In this document: positions 1 to 9,309 of the stretch, in pieces | How positions within the stretch are numbered: position 1 is the first letter of the stretch | Layout of the letters: each line of letters opens with the position of its first letter | NCBI GenBank assembly: GCA_051453625.1 | Contig: JBOZIK010000001.1 | Span: forward strand, 75,165,642-75,196,929 | DNA length: 31,288 bases | Direction of reading: 5' to 3' | From: Welwitschia mirabilis | Taxonomy: Eukaryota; Gnetophyta; Gnetopsida; Welwitschiales | Position numbers and translations under genes: made by a program | Notes under the pieces: generated by a model | The model's input: only the letters and a program-made list of their open reading frames with translations | What the model was told of the DNA's origin: nothing | Database searches by the model: none

Positions 1-430
1 TTCCTTTTTTTAAAGTAAACATTTTTAACTAAGAGATTGTAGAGAATTAATTGCTTTTATGGAGTTTTTATGTTAATTCTAGCAGGGCATTACTTTTTGT
101 GTCTGAAGTTAAAAAAAAAAAAAAAAAGAAGCTAGAAAAGCATTGCATTGCTTCCAATTGCCATTAGAATGCCTCCCATATTCCAAAGAAGATGCAAATA
201 AACGCCAACGGCAGTGGTGACAAGGGGTAATAGAATATCCAACTACTAAGGAATGACAGATGTGCCTATGGGAGATGATTGCACTTATGTGTATGCCATT
301 CGAGCCAACCTTGACATTTTCATATGTTTGTGTTCAAATTCCCCCCGTTTTGAAAGCAGGATACATTGTAGTTACAGTAGGCAGCATTTCCAATGACATG
401 CATAACTCCTCTGGTCCATCAACAAAATGC
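1..430. other. Unassigned sequence with a 17-bp A tract
   Basis: No gene is supported. There is a run of 17 A at 111-127. A 139-codon open frame on the plus strand (260-679) runs from this block into the purine-rich block and has no recognisable domain. On the minus strand about 36 codons near 450-340 read like protein but are closed by stops on both sides and have no clear splice sites. The block is less AT-rich than the sequence after 1216, so it may be the edge of an unrecognised repeat or a decayed gene. Confidence 0.4.
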
Positions 431-1111
431 AAGTCCTTTGGATCTCATAATCTGATTGCTAAGATATCCAATTGGGAAAGATTTTCGCATGAAATCGAAG
501 GGATAAGAAAGAGATACAAAATCGAAGAGGGGCAAGGCAACAAGATCATCAGAACAATGCAATATCACAGAGGGGAGAACGACGAAAATGGTAGAGAAAG
601 CAAGGCAGCGCATCACAGACATGAGACATCAGAATTAGACCAGAGCATCAAGAACGCCAACCAAAGGAGAATGGCATAGAGAGGGTGGAAAATGCCAATA
701 TAGGAAGAGCAACAGAAAGACAGCGGTAGGAATAATCAGAAAACAAGAAACTAGAACACACAATGATAGAATGCTCATAAACACCAGATGCAAAAGACGG
801 CAGCAATCAGAAGAAAAAAGCATTGATAGATCAGAAGAAACACTTCAAGCAGAGGACAGTGGCATCATTGCAGCAGAGCAAAGGATTAGACCACAAACAT
901 GAAAGGAAGGGAGCTCATAAGGGACATCAAAAAAACGCCAAAAGGGGGCAACACAAAAAGCGTACAAGAACAGAACAAAAGGAATTCGAACGAATGGCAA
1001 AAAGGAAGCCAGAATAGATCTTAAACAGAGAGAAGCAAAGTGACATGCATCAAGAACGCCACGGGGAGAGATATAATGCATGCAAAGAAAGAGTGACAGA
1101 TGCAAACACCA
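191..1111. repeat. Dispersed short motif family, consensus near GCATCAAGAACGCCA
   Basis: Six related copies were read directly: 191-207, 645-659, 773-786, 923-940, 1047-1061 and 1099-1111. The copies at 645 and 1047 share GCATCAAGAACGCCA exactly. The others vary in the middle but keep a CATCAA- or GATGCAAA-like start and an ACGCCA or ACACCA end. Spacing is irregular (about 50 to 450 bp), so this is not a simple tandem array. The role is unknown. Confidence 0.5.
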
Positions 1112-1215
1112 CAAGGAAGTTAGTCCGAAAATAGAGGCGGCATAGAGGAGCGAAGAAAAACACCCAGCAAACACACAGCGCAGGTAGTAAGGGACACAAC
1201 ATAGGAAGAAAGGCA
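431..1215. other. Purine-rich, strand-asymmetric block
   Basis: For about 785 bp the plus strand is dominated by A and G with little T, and GC is clearly higher than in the AT-rich DNA that begins near 1216. Open frames on both strands (plus 260-679 and 823-1017; minus 845-1174) follow from the skew: they are Lys/Arg/Glu-rich on plus and Phe/Leu/Ser/Cys-rich on minus, with no family signature. The minus strand would be pyrimidine-rich like a transcript leader, so the block could be a leader or LTR piece of an unknown element. That is inference; only the skew and the internal motif copies are seen. Confidence 0.5.
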
Positions 1216-2725
1216 GAATCTCTTTTCTTATTTGTCTAGGTTCTCGTTTTTTTTAGAATAATGTCAAGTATTTTTTTCTAATAATTAAAAAAAATTTTAA
1301 TTATTCAAAAAAAATTTGTTATTTCTTTTATAAGTTCAAAATTGTAATTTTATGTGTTAGGAAAACATTTTTTTATTTAGATTTCAAAAAAAAAAATCCT
1401 GGGTTTTAGTTTACAACATTTTAAAATTATTTTCAAGAAAAAAAATCTTTTATTATAAGTATTAGCTTTATTTTTTAATTTTATTATTAGCATTAGATAA
1501 AAACATAAATAATTGGTTTATACTCATGTGAAATATTTTCTTTAAATTATAGGAGAATTTAAATCCTATTCTCTCATTGATCGGATTCAATGACATTTTA
1601 TTCCTAGATTTACGTCTTGGCATAATAAAAAAATATTAGCTTACATTAAAATAATCTGATGTACTTCGAGTTAAAGTTATTAATGAAAAATCTTATTGCG
1701 TAACATTTTCTGGGTGCATTTCATTTTAAAAATTAGACTTATTTTCATTAAGCATTTTGTTATATAATTCTAGCATTAAGTCCTACACAACGTCTCTTTA
1801 TTATTGTCATATAAATTCAAGGTTGCAAAAAAGTAGCAACAAGCTACTTGGAGTTTGAGAAGTTCCATTGCTTAGGTGAGTGTTTGGATTTTACTTCAAA
1901 TATTTTCCTATAATAGTACTATATTTTTATAGCAAAAGTATAAGTTCGTCTTACCATAATTTTTATTTTTCATTCTAAAATAAAAGCCCTGTTATCCTCT
2001 CCATCATCTAGATGATGTCTGATGATGACAACTTGTGTGCCGTTAGTTTTTTACTTTCTTAAAAATTACCCTTTTTTTCTATCATGCCCTCTACCATCTA
2101 GAAGACTTTGTTGGACAATAGTTTTTTCCAAGTTTTTTAGTATCTGTTATTTCATGATTTTGTTTTTTTGCATTTTTTTATTTTTTAAGTTTTTGTGTGT
2201 TCTATCATCTAGGCATATTGTCTCGATGGCCATAAGGATAATGCATATTAAAACATGAAACTGGGTATGCTAAGATAGGATAAATTTTGGTATAAAACAA
2301 AATATTAGAGGGAGTAGTTATTAATAGAAGAAAATATCCAAGAAGATTTGATTGACTATGAACTTAATCAAGGTATGTAGACCACAAATATGCAGAATAT
2401 TTTTAAAAATTAGAAAGAAGAAATTTCTACATTTATTTGTTTAAGAATCTAATTTTAGAAAATAAAATTTTCAAAAGATAGTTTAGAAGAAAATTATTTT
2501 ATAAACATATCAAGTTTGTCACAAAGATAAAAGGAGGTTACTTCATCTAATCTACTTATTGTTATTGGAATCACTATGACTATGCTTGTAAATCCTATGC
2601 CAATGTCACTCTTAGAGATAGCAAACAAGAAAAGTAAAATTAAAATTCCTTTTAATTTTCCTCTTATTAATGATGTTAAATTAAGAAAGTTAAATGCTTA
2701 TCTCATTTTAATAAAGAAAATGATG
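1216..2725. other. AT-rich stretch without a recognisable gene
   Basis: Long A and T tracts and frequent stops in all frames. The 78-codon frame at 2022-2258 is Phe-rich because of T tracts and is not credible. The only structure seen is at 1991-2225: a perfect 16-bp palindrome, CATCATCTAGATGATG, at 2002-2017, followed by two looser CATCTAG boxes near 2095 and 2207, about 100 bp apart. Nothing else was recognised up to the copia element. Confidence 0.5.
2002..2017. repeat. Perfect 16-bp palindrome
   Basis: CATCATCTAGATGATG equals its own reverse complement. Related CATCTAG cores occur near 2095 and 2207 in a T-rich context. It could be a remnant of a short degenerate tandem repeat. No function is implied. 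Confidence 0.6.
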
Positions 2726-2730
2726 AAGAT
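2726..2730. repeat. Likely target-site duplication of the copia element, left copy
   Basis: AAGAT lies directly before the 3' LTR and again at 24557-24561 directly after the 5' LTR, where the LTR ends in CA. The LTR edge here reads AAAGG rather than the usual TG, so the boundary is uncertain by one or two bases. Confidence 0.5.
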
Positions 2731-3310
2731 AAAGGATCTAGAATCCTAAGGGGATTAATAGGATTTAAAAAATTAATAAATAAATTCATAATCTATCTTC
2801 ATAAGTATTGAAACTTAAAATATTTATGAAAAAAAAAAGTATAGGTAATATAAAAGTAAATAAGTAAAAGAGCAGAAATACCAATTAAAGATTAACACAT
2901 GATTTATAGGGGTTCTAGAAAATCCCCACTTCATTCTCAATGATTAGCTTCTATCTAAGTCTTATCTAGATCTTTACTAATCATTTTCCAAGTATTCTAG
3001 ATTCATCTATACCATTTATAATTGGAATTTTCAAAGGCTCAGTCTTAACCTTTAGAGATAATATTATTTGGTAATAATAGCATGTCATAATGCATAGGTT
3101 TTACTAGATATTGTAACATTACTCAAGATGATAGTATAGTCTACATATGTGCAGTGCAACTAATTAACCAAGTATAATTTATAATAAAAAATATTTATTC
3201 CTTCATAATTAGATAAAAGATATGCTAATGAGTGTTAGAAAAGCTCATCAAACGATATTCAATAGTGATTTAAAAGTTATTTCAAAAGTGAGCCAATGAT
3301 TTTAATATCT

Positions 3311-3322
3311 GATAAATATATA
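3311..3322 (-). promoter_or_regulatory. Putative LTR TATA box
   Basis: The minus strand reads TATATATTTATC. The same site is kept in the other LTR at 23861-23872 inside otherwise diverged sequence. It lies downstream, in element sense, of the GTCGAC-like motif array, the layout expected of a U3 promoter. Confidence 0.45.
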
Positions 3323-3394
3323 AGAAAAATATTTTAGGATTTTAAATATGAAAATTATTCTTCAATGGATAAAAATATATGCCCAGATAGCTAG

Positions 3395-3780
3395 ACAAAT
3401 CCCATTTTTATCATGGCTAATCAACCCCTTGAAATATCCAGTTGATCCCTTAGGGATATAATTGATTACATATCTAGTCAATCACATTTTCATTCAATTA
3501 ATATTATTTCTAGAAAACTACAAAACAAGATTTATGACCAAGATCTAGTCAACCACTTAAAAGTGTAGTCGATCCCTTAATGATAAAGGATGAAAACTAT
3601 TTATGCTAGATCCAATCAATCTCTCTGAAATCTAGTTGACTCTTTGATGTTTAGATGTAACAAATTTGATGCTTAAGTCTAGTTAACCATTATAGAATCT
3701 ATTGAACCCCTTTGTAATCTATTTTTGGTACTTTATAATTCAGGTTCAATTAACCATTTAGAAATCTAATTAATTCCTTT
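3395..3780 (-). promoter_or_regulatory. Array of decayed GTCGAC-core motifs in LTR U3
   Basis: About ten copies of a TCTAGTYGAYCC-like motif occur every 20-40 bp, for example CCAGTTGATCCC, CTAGTCAATCAC, CTAGTCAACCAC, GTAGTCGATCCC and CTAGTTGACTCT. Most differ from a palindromic CTAGTCGAC core by the changes expected from CpG decay; the copy near 3566 keeps CG. The matching array in the other LTR is at about 23970-24375. Sireviruses are known to carry palindromic repeats in the LTR upstream of the TATA box, which fits this position. Confidence 0.55.
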
Positions 3781-3942
3781 AAGAGTATGAAACTTATCAA
3801 GTTTAAATAAGGTTTGTGATAAAAAAAATTTTAGCTTATGACCTATAAGGATTAATATTTTCTATAAAAGATACAATGTATTCTACTAAAATAGAAACTA
3901 TTAGTTTAACATTAACTTGGTAAATTATAACTCAATAATATA

Positions 3943-3949
3943 CCTCTTT
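3943..3949 (-). other. Putative polypurine tract remnant
   Basis: The minus strand reads AAAGAGG a few bases before the start of the 3' LTR, where plus-strand priming is expected. It is short, probably decayed. Confidence 0.4.
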
Positions 3950-3950
3950 G

Positions 3951-4429
3951 ACATTGATGGTAAACTATACTTAGTTGAAAATATTAATTAAAAATTTTTT
4001 CCCTTAGATAATGCCCATTAATTTTGCAATAGTATACTAAGCATGTATATTAAAATTAAACATTTATAAAGGGTTTCTAACAAGAGTAATCAATATAATA
4101 ATTTTTAGTATAGTTCATGAGACATGTAATAGTAATTAATATATGTGACAAGATTATAGCTCAAGAATTGTTTTGTATTCATTAGCATATGTAACAAATA
4201 TTATGGTCCATGAGATATGAAATATGCATTAAGTAGATAAGTTAAAATAATACCAAAACATTTCTATTACTTAACTTTAGGCAGTACAATAGAAAAGGTT
4301 CTTATAAGAGCAATTACAACTAAGATAGACTAAAAAGTAGTACTAAATACAACTGATAATAACTGATACCAAATGACAAAAGTTGAAAATAAAACTAACT
4401 ATTTCTTCCCCTTTTGACATTAATGATAA
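3951..4429. other. Copia internal spacer between the extra ORF and 3' LTR
   Basis: AT-rich sequence with no open frame of note. By position it is the 3' untranslated part of the copia element. Confidence 0.45.
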
Positions 4430-5640
4430 AGGCAAGAAAAACTAAAGATAAATAATCATAATGAAAAAACAACAAAGAAGATAAGAGATTAATTAGATTC
4501 TTATTCTTATTCCTCCTTAAATTCTTCTTTAAAATCTAGGTCTTCTTCTTTCTCTTCTTCTTTAGTTGCCTTCTGCACTGAGCTACTGACTTCCTCGAAA
4601 GTATTAACTACCTTATATCCTACTATAATTAGATCCTATTTCACATACTTGGTATAAGAGTCTAACCTTTTCAAGTACGAAAGATTCTCTTTAGGAGAGG
4701 CTTACTTAAAAGAAGTAAAACTTATATATTTCTTAGATATAGGAAAAATATGCATGTGGAACAACATTGTATACCCAATGATTGTAATAAGAGTTAGGAT
4801 TTCTAACTTTGGATGTAGCTGAACTTTAAAATGGTAACAAATATTATCAATTAAAACTAAATAAAAAAGAGCTCTAGTCTTATGATACTCAACTAAGAGA
4901 CCATATTTTTTAACATAATGATAAGAGCATTAATAGTATGCCTAGTTTCTACTAAATCGAATAGGTAAGCTCTATAGTTCAAGGTCTCATCATGATGACC
5001 TGTCAAAGATAAGAAGTTATAAGTAAAAACCAAATCAAAAACTTGTATTTTAGGTAAGTTGTAAGGTGGAAAGGATGACTTTTCACTGATAAATCTTATC
5101 ATAAAACTCCCTAGTAACTTTTACATAATTTTCCATGGAATAATGTAGGGGCTAAAACTCCTTATAATTTGCTCTAGAGAAATTTGTGAGGAAGGCAATG
5201 AGATTTATAGTAACTATAATCTTCTTCCTCAAAAAAAGGATTGTTAGGATAGAAGAGTTAGCATCAAAAGAGGCATTATAATAAAATATGTAAGTGAGAA
5301 AAGGGAAATTTGGCCCTAAGACATCAAGTAAGTAGGAAAAAATAAGCTCATTCAAGATTCTTATCACATCTTAAAGTTCTCTTAGCTTTCTAGAAGCAAC
5401 AAGCCTTTCCTAGTAGATAGGTTTCTTCTCGAACTTTTCTAAGAACCTATCTAAGGATTCATCAAAAATTTTAGAGTAAAAATACCCTAGGTCTTTACTT
5501 TCTATCTTCTTTTAATGCCTTCTAGAGGTATCTTCTATTATTAAAAGCATGTGGAAACTTCATGAAGATAAGAAATCTTCAAAAAAGATAGCTATATTTG
5601 AAGATGATAGGTGGAAAGTATGAATGGAAAGGGGTAGGTC
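4430..5640 (-). pseudogene. Sirevirus-type extra ORF downstream of pol (plant transposon protein-like)
   Basis: Minus-strand reading gives a broken protein. About 5367-5152 contains FLTYIFYYNAS, then ILTILFLRKK and INLIAFLTNFSR; about 5102-4893 contains FDLVFTYNFLSL and VETRHTINALIIML; near 4570-4490 is an acidic Glu-rich stretch (TKEEEKEED). The order resembles the uncharacterised ORF found after pol in many Sireviruses, grouped with 'putative plant transposon protein' domains of unknown function. The acidic tail is typical of such ORFs. Several stops and frame changes interrupt it. It follows RNase H after a motif-rich spacer and precedes the polypurine tract, as expected. The family match is from memory and needs a profile search. 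Confidence 0.5.
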
Positions 5641-5727
5641 TCCATAAAAGTTTATAAAAGAGGCTAATTAAGTTACATTTAATAAAAATATCAGGTCCAT
5701 AAATTTAACTTTGTACTATAATCCTAC

Positions 5728-5880
5728 ATGTCTAGTTGACGAGGTTATTTTCTAGTTGATCTATCGATACTTGGATTGCAAAACCTCTAGGCCCAGTTGA
5801 CCAGGTCTTTAGACTAGTTAACTAAGTAGGTCAAGTTAATTGAATGCAAGATCTAATTGAACACTTAAAATTTAGTTGGA
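5728..5880 (-). repeat. Second cluster of GTCGAC-like motifs inside the copia element
   Basis: About seven copies lie within about 150 bp, for example CTAGTTGACGAGG, CTAGTTGATCTA, CCAGTTGACCAGG, CTAGTTAACTAAG and CTAATTGAACAC. The motif is the one seen in the LTR U3 array, but this cluster sits between the end of pol and the extra ORF, where it could mark a second promoter or leader. That role is inference. Confidence 0.45.
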
Positions 5881-5924
5881 GAATAAAGAGATAATCCCTA
5901 GTTTCTATAAATCCTTATAAAGTT

Positions 5925-7088
5925 ATCAAAGTTTAGGAGTTTTATGAAAATATTAGCAAGTTATATATTAGTACTAATAAAATTCATTGAAATGTTTCCT
6001 TTTTCTAGTTGATCTTTAAGGAAATGATGTCTAAATTAAATGTGTTTAGTTCTAGAATGTTGAACTGGATTTTTAAGTATATTAAGTACACTTACATTAG
6101 TAAAAAAATATTAGAACCTATTTAAAATCTACTATAAAGTCTTTTAGCATTTCCTTAATTAAAAAAATGGGTATGACAACTTACTACTACTATATATTTA
6201 GCTTCTATTATTGAAAGGAAGATAGAGTTTTCTTTTTATTTGTTCATCCTACTAAGCATAATCCTAAAAGAAAGCAATTACAGCTTATGCATTTTCTATA
6301 ATCTTTACATCTATCCCAATCTACATCACTAAATTTTACAAGTTTAAAAGATGTTTCTGTAGATACCATAATCTATAGTTACTTGTATCTTTTATATGAT
6401 TCTTTTGGTTAAGCTTAATATCTAGCACATATAACAACACTGAATATTATATTAGATCTACTTGTAGTTAGATAAAATAGACTTCCTATCATACTTCTAT
6501 AAAGTTTTTGGTCTACTAATTTTTCATGTTCATCGAGGCTAACCTTAGAAGACGTTAAATTCATTCTTTGGCCTAAATTATTTCATTAAATTCATTTATT
6601 ATTTGGATTAAGATATGAAAATACCATGTTTTGTTTATTTAATTTGAAGGCCAAAAAATGTACTAACTCCACCAAACATACTCATCTCAAAATGTGTTAT
6701 TATAATACTAGTAAATTGTTTTGATAAAATTTAATTTAAGGCTCCAAAACTCATATTGTCTACATAAATTTGAATAATAATAAATTTCTTTTTGAGATCC
6801 TTAAGAAATAATGTTTTATCTACCATTCCACGAATATAATCATTTTCATTGAGAAATGTGTCTAGTTTTTCATATCAAGCTCTTAGAATTTATTTTAATC
6901 CATACAAGGCCTTTTTAAGTTTATACACAGCATTTGAGTTGTGTGGATCTATAAATCCTTGAGGTTGTTCCACATAAAATTTTTCATTAAGGGTTTATTT
7001 TTAAAAAGCATCTTTCATATCCATTTAATAAAATTTGATATTTTTAAAAGTTTCATAAAATAGATACATTCTGATACTATCTAGCCTA
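5925..7088 (-). pseudogene. pol: Copia pol, second part: reverse transcriptase and RNase H
   Basis: Minus-strand frames give, in order: RLDSIRM at the CACTA junction; MDMKDAF and a following GFIDPHNS-like stretch read through stops; a catalytic-loop remnant YVDN where copia RT has YVDD; FEMSMFGGVSTFFGLQIK; then RNase H blocks including IEAKYIVVVSC and KIQFNILELNTFN; and finally LANIFIKLLNF, the usual pol end. Stops and frameshifts are frequent, and the second catalytic Asp of YVDD reads Asn. The N-terminal part of RT is at 18587-19000, beyond the CACTA insertion. Non-functional. Confidence 0.8.
7086..7088. repeat. CTA target duplication of the CACTA element, left
   Basis: CTA directly precedes the CACTA end, and the same triplet follows the other end at 18584-18586 (second assembly copy 18761-18763). 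Removing the insertion and one CTA restores copia pol around the Ala-Arg-Leu-Asp-Ser-Ile-Arg region, which is strong support. Confidence 0.75.
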
Positions 7089-7400
7089 CACTACAAAAAT
7101 ATAAGATTGTAAGGCATTTTTAAAATGCCTTAAAAGGTCTGTAAAAATTCCTTAAAATATTTTAAGTTGTTTCTTCACAAAACAATTTAAAAAGCATCAC
7201 ATTAAAAGCATATGCTTTTAAGGCATGTCTAAGACATTTTTATTCAAATTCCTTAAAAGATATTTTAAAATGTTTTTCATCACAAATGCCTTAAAATGCT
7301 TTTGAGTTGTTTTTTATGATAAATGCCTCAAAAGGCTTTTGAGTTATTTTTTATGATAAATGCCTCAAAAGCATTTTAAGGAATTTTATCAAATAAACAC
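7089..7400. repeat. Left terminal and subterminal repeats of the CACTA element
   Basis: The terminal repeat CACTACAAAAATATAAG is followed by a near-palindrome AAGGCATTTT-T-AAAATGCCTT at 7111-7131 and many further AATGCCTTAAAA-type boxes. A direct tandem repeat of about 37 bp starts at 7284, 7321 and 7358, each beginning AAATGCCT and containing TTTTGAGTT and TTTATGAT. Arrays of short subterminal motifs are the usual transposase-binding regions of CACTA elements. Confidence 0.7.
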
Positions 7401-8101
7401 CTCAAAAAATATAACTTAAGAAAAAAAAATACAAGAAGAAAACTTAGTATTGACTAGTACTATATGTTTATAATATGAAAAGATATAACTTATAGATATA
7501 ACATTGCAGTATAAATCATAAGCATAGCTCATAGGTATAAATTAATGATCAAGCTTCTTTTGTTGGTATTCTTATTTGTTCTTTACAATGAGAGGGTGAT
7601 GAAGCAGAAGAATAGCTTGCTATTACATGGGAAGCCTTATTTTTAGCTTTAGCTAAATCATAGTTAACACATAATCAAGAATAGAAAAATTGTAGTACTC
7701 GTACTACTGATCCTTCTTTTCTTGAGATAACAAGTGATATTTCTTATGTTGTAAGTTCCACTTTTTCATTAATTAACCATGTCATGGCATCAATTATCCT
7801 AGTTACTATGGGCAATGAAGCATGACCTCAGATATAGTACCAAATGACAAGGATCTTTGATTAAGTAATGCACATATTTTGAAGCCATGGAACTTTGGAA
7901 AGACTCAATTCTTTAATGATCAAGCATAAACTTGAAAAGTTTGAATGATGTATTACATGATGATAGGGAGAGCTAAGTAAAGATAATGATCAAGGATGGT
8001 CTTTTTACTAATGATAGTATTATGAAAAATCCAATTTGGGATACAACTTATAAAAGATGTGAAAGAACCCATGTGAGACTTGATGATATACTCCCTCGTC
8101 A
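7401..8101. other. CACTA interior, no gene recognised
   Basis: AT-rich, stops in all frames, no transposase or captured-gene signature seen. Remains of the transposase could be here but are too decayed to call by eye. Confidence 0.35.
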
Positions 8102-8322
8102 CTAGTGTAATGCTAATGCTTAAAAGCACTGGTAATTGTCCATGATCTATTTGGACCTCGATTTGATCTATGTTCTTCTATAGTACTAGACTTGTATCTT
8201 AGGTTGTTCACATAGCAAATCTTGAAGGTTTGAGATTAGAGTATCCTTTAATACTTGAAAGTATAGTAGCTATTTATTTAAAAGGTCATGATGATATACT
8301 AGTCAATTAAGATGGGTTAATT

Positions 8323-8395
<73 letters not shown>

Positions 8396-8748
8396 NNNNN
8401 NNNNNNNNNNNNNNNNNNNNNNNNNNNNNNNNNNNNNNNNNNNNNNNNNNNNNNNNNNNNNNNNNNNNNNNNNNNNNNNNNNNNNNNNNNNNNNNTCCCT
8501 AGTGTAATGCTAATGCTTAAAAGCACTAGTAATTGTCCATGATCTATTTGGAACTCAATTTGATCTATGTTCTTCTATAGTACTAGACTTATATCTTAGG
8601 TTGTTCACATAGAAAATCTTAAAGGTTTGAGATTAGAGTATCCTCTAATGCTTGAAAGTATAGTAGCTGTTCATTCAAAAGGTAGTGATGATATACAAGT
8701 CAATGAAGATGGGTTAATTAGAAAGAGAGAGAGAGAGAGAGAGAGAGA
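8102..8748 (+). repeat. Near-identical 250-290 bp copies either side of a 100-N gap, each ending in (AG)n
   Basis: The first copy is 8102-8395 and the second 8499-8748, both starting CTAGTGTAATGC; by eye they are about 93% identical, with about 15 differences in about 225 aligned bases. Each ends in an AG dinucleotide run: 8327-8395 (running into the gap) and 8724-8748. On plus, the second copy gives an open frame (8627-8809) containing HIENLKGLRLEYPL, which the first copy echoes as HIANLEGLRLEYPL; the family is not recognised. It may be two alleles not merged by the assembler, or a true tandem duplication. Confidence 0.6.
8396..8495. other. Assembly gap, 100 N
   Basis: Exactly 100 N, a placeholder for unknown size. 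It abuts a long AG microsatellite, a common cause of assembly breaks. Confidence 0.98.
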
Positions 8749-8927
8749 TAAATGGGATACCACCTTAGAAATAAGGGACATCTCAAGAGGAGAAAATAAA
8801 GGACACTAAATGAATAGGGTAGTTAATTTGTGAGAGGACTATGATTAAAGGAAATTAAGTACAGAGGTAGCGAATAGGCATGAAGGTAAAACTAGAGGTA
8901 GAAACAGAGCTAGTGGAGAGGTTTATG

Positions 8928-9309
8928 TAGCACACTCATCTCATAGATGTAGATCTCTCCATATTTATAGGAGGTAATATCAAACATTGACTTTGATTAT
9001 AACATGTCAATGATTTTGGCCAATCCAAAATATTCAACAAAAGCTTCAAAATTCTCATTTAGTATGATGTTAGTAGATTTTATATCTCTATTAATAAGGG
9101 TGATTATTGTATAGGTAATGTAAGTATTCTACTACCTCGAGAGCTATTTTTTATCAAGTATTCCAATCTAAGAAAAAGGCAAATAACCTTATAATATTGT
9201 GGTGCTTCATTTTCTTAAGGGTTAATATTTCAGTGTGAAAGCTATTCTTCATTGTAGATCCATCTTAATTTAAAGCTAATATTTTAATAGTAACAAGAAT
9301 ACTTCCACT
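8928..9309 (-). pseudogene. LRR receptor-like kinase fragment, decayed, inside the CACTA element
   Basis: Minus-strand frames give plant LRR-RLK kinase blocks in correct order: SGSILVTIKILALN (ATP-binding Lys kept), then FHTEILTLKKMKHHNII, LDWNT, IALEVVEYLHYLYNNH, then NRDIKSTNIILNENFEA (catalytic loop, HRD reads NRD; about 9092-9050), then YFGLAKIIDML (DFG reads YFG; 9024-9035), SKSMFDIT, and an activation-segment end near YIYEMSV. The stretch between about 9200 and 9165 lacks the hinge and following helix, so there is an internal deletion. At least one frameshift and several stops are present. The pattern fits the LRR XI-type root/shoot receptor kinases. No LRR or membrane segment was found upstream. 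It is probably a captured host-gene piece; a nested retrocopy is the alternative. Inactive. Confidence 0.75.

Larger units (their letters stand above)
2731..3938 (-). repeat. 3' LTR of the copia element
   Basis: It aligns over its whole length with 23251-24556; shared landmarks include the GGATCTAG edge, the CATAATGCATAGGTTT block, AATGATAAAGGATGAAAAC, and the AATTATAACTCAAT outer edge. Read on the minus strand, the U3 part (3938 to about 3330) holds the GTCGAC-like array, followed by a TATA-like box at 3322-3311. The copy is about 100 bp shorter than the other LTR, with several indels. The divergence between LTRs implies an old insertion. Confidence 0.85.

Noticed and set aside
340-450. Protein-like minus-strand stretch of about 36 codons (DPKDLHFVDGPEELC)
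   Set aside because: It is bounded by stops on both sides without credible splice sites, and no family was recognised.
260-679. 139-codon plus-strand open frame
   Set aside because: It crosses from the unassigned block into the purine-rich block, has no recognisable domain, and its length is explained by the low T content of the strand. Overlapping minus-strand frames are equally long.
8317-8526. Minus-strand frame of repeated Leu-Ser spanning the gap
   Set aside because: Translation of an AG microsatellite joined through N bases; not a gene.
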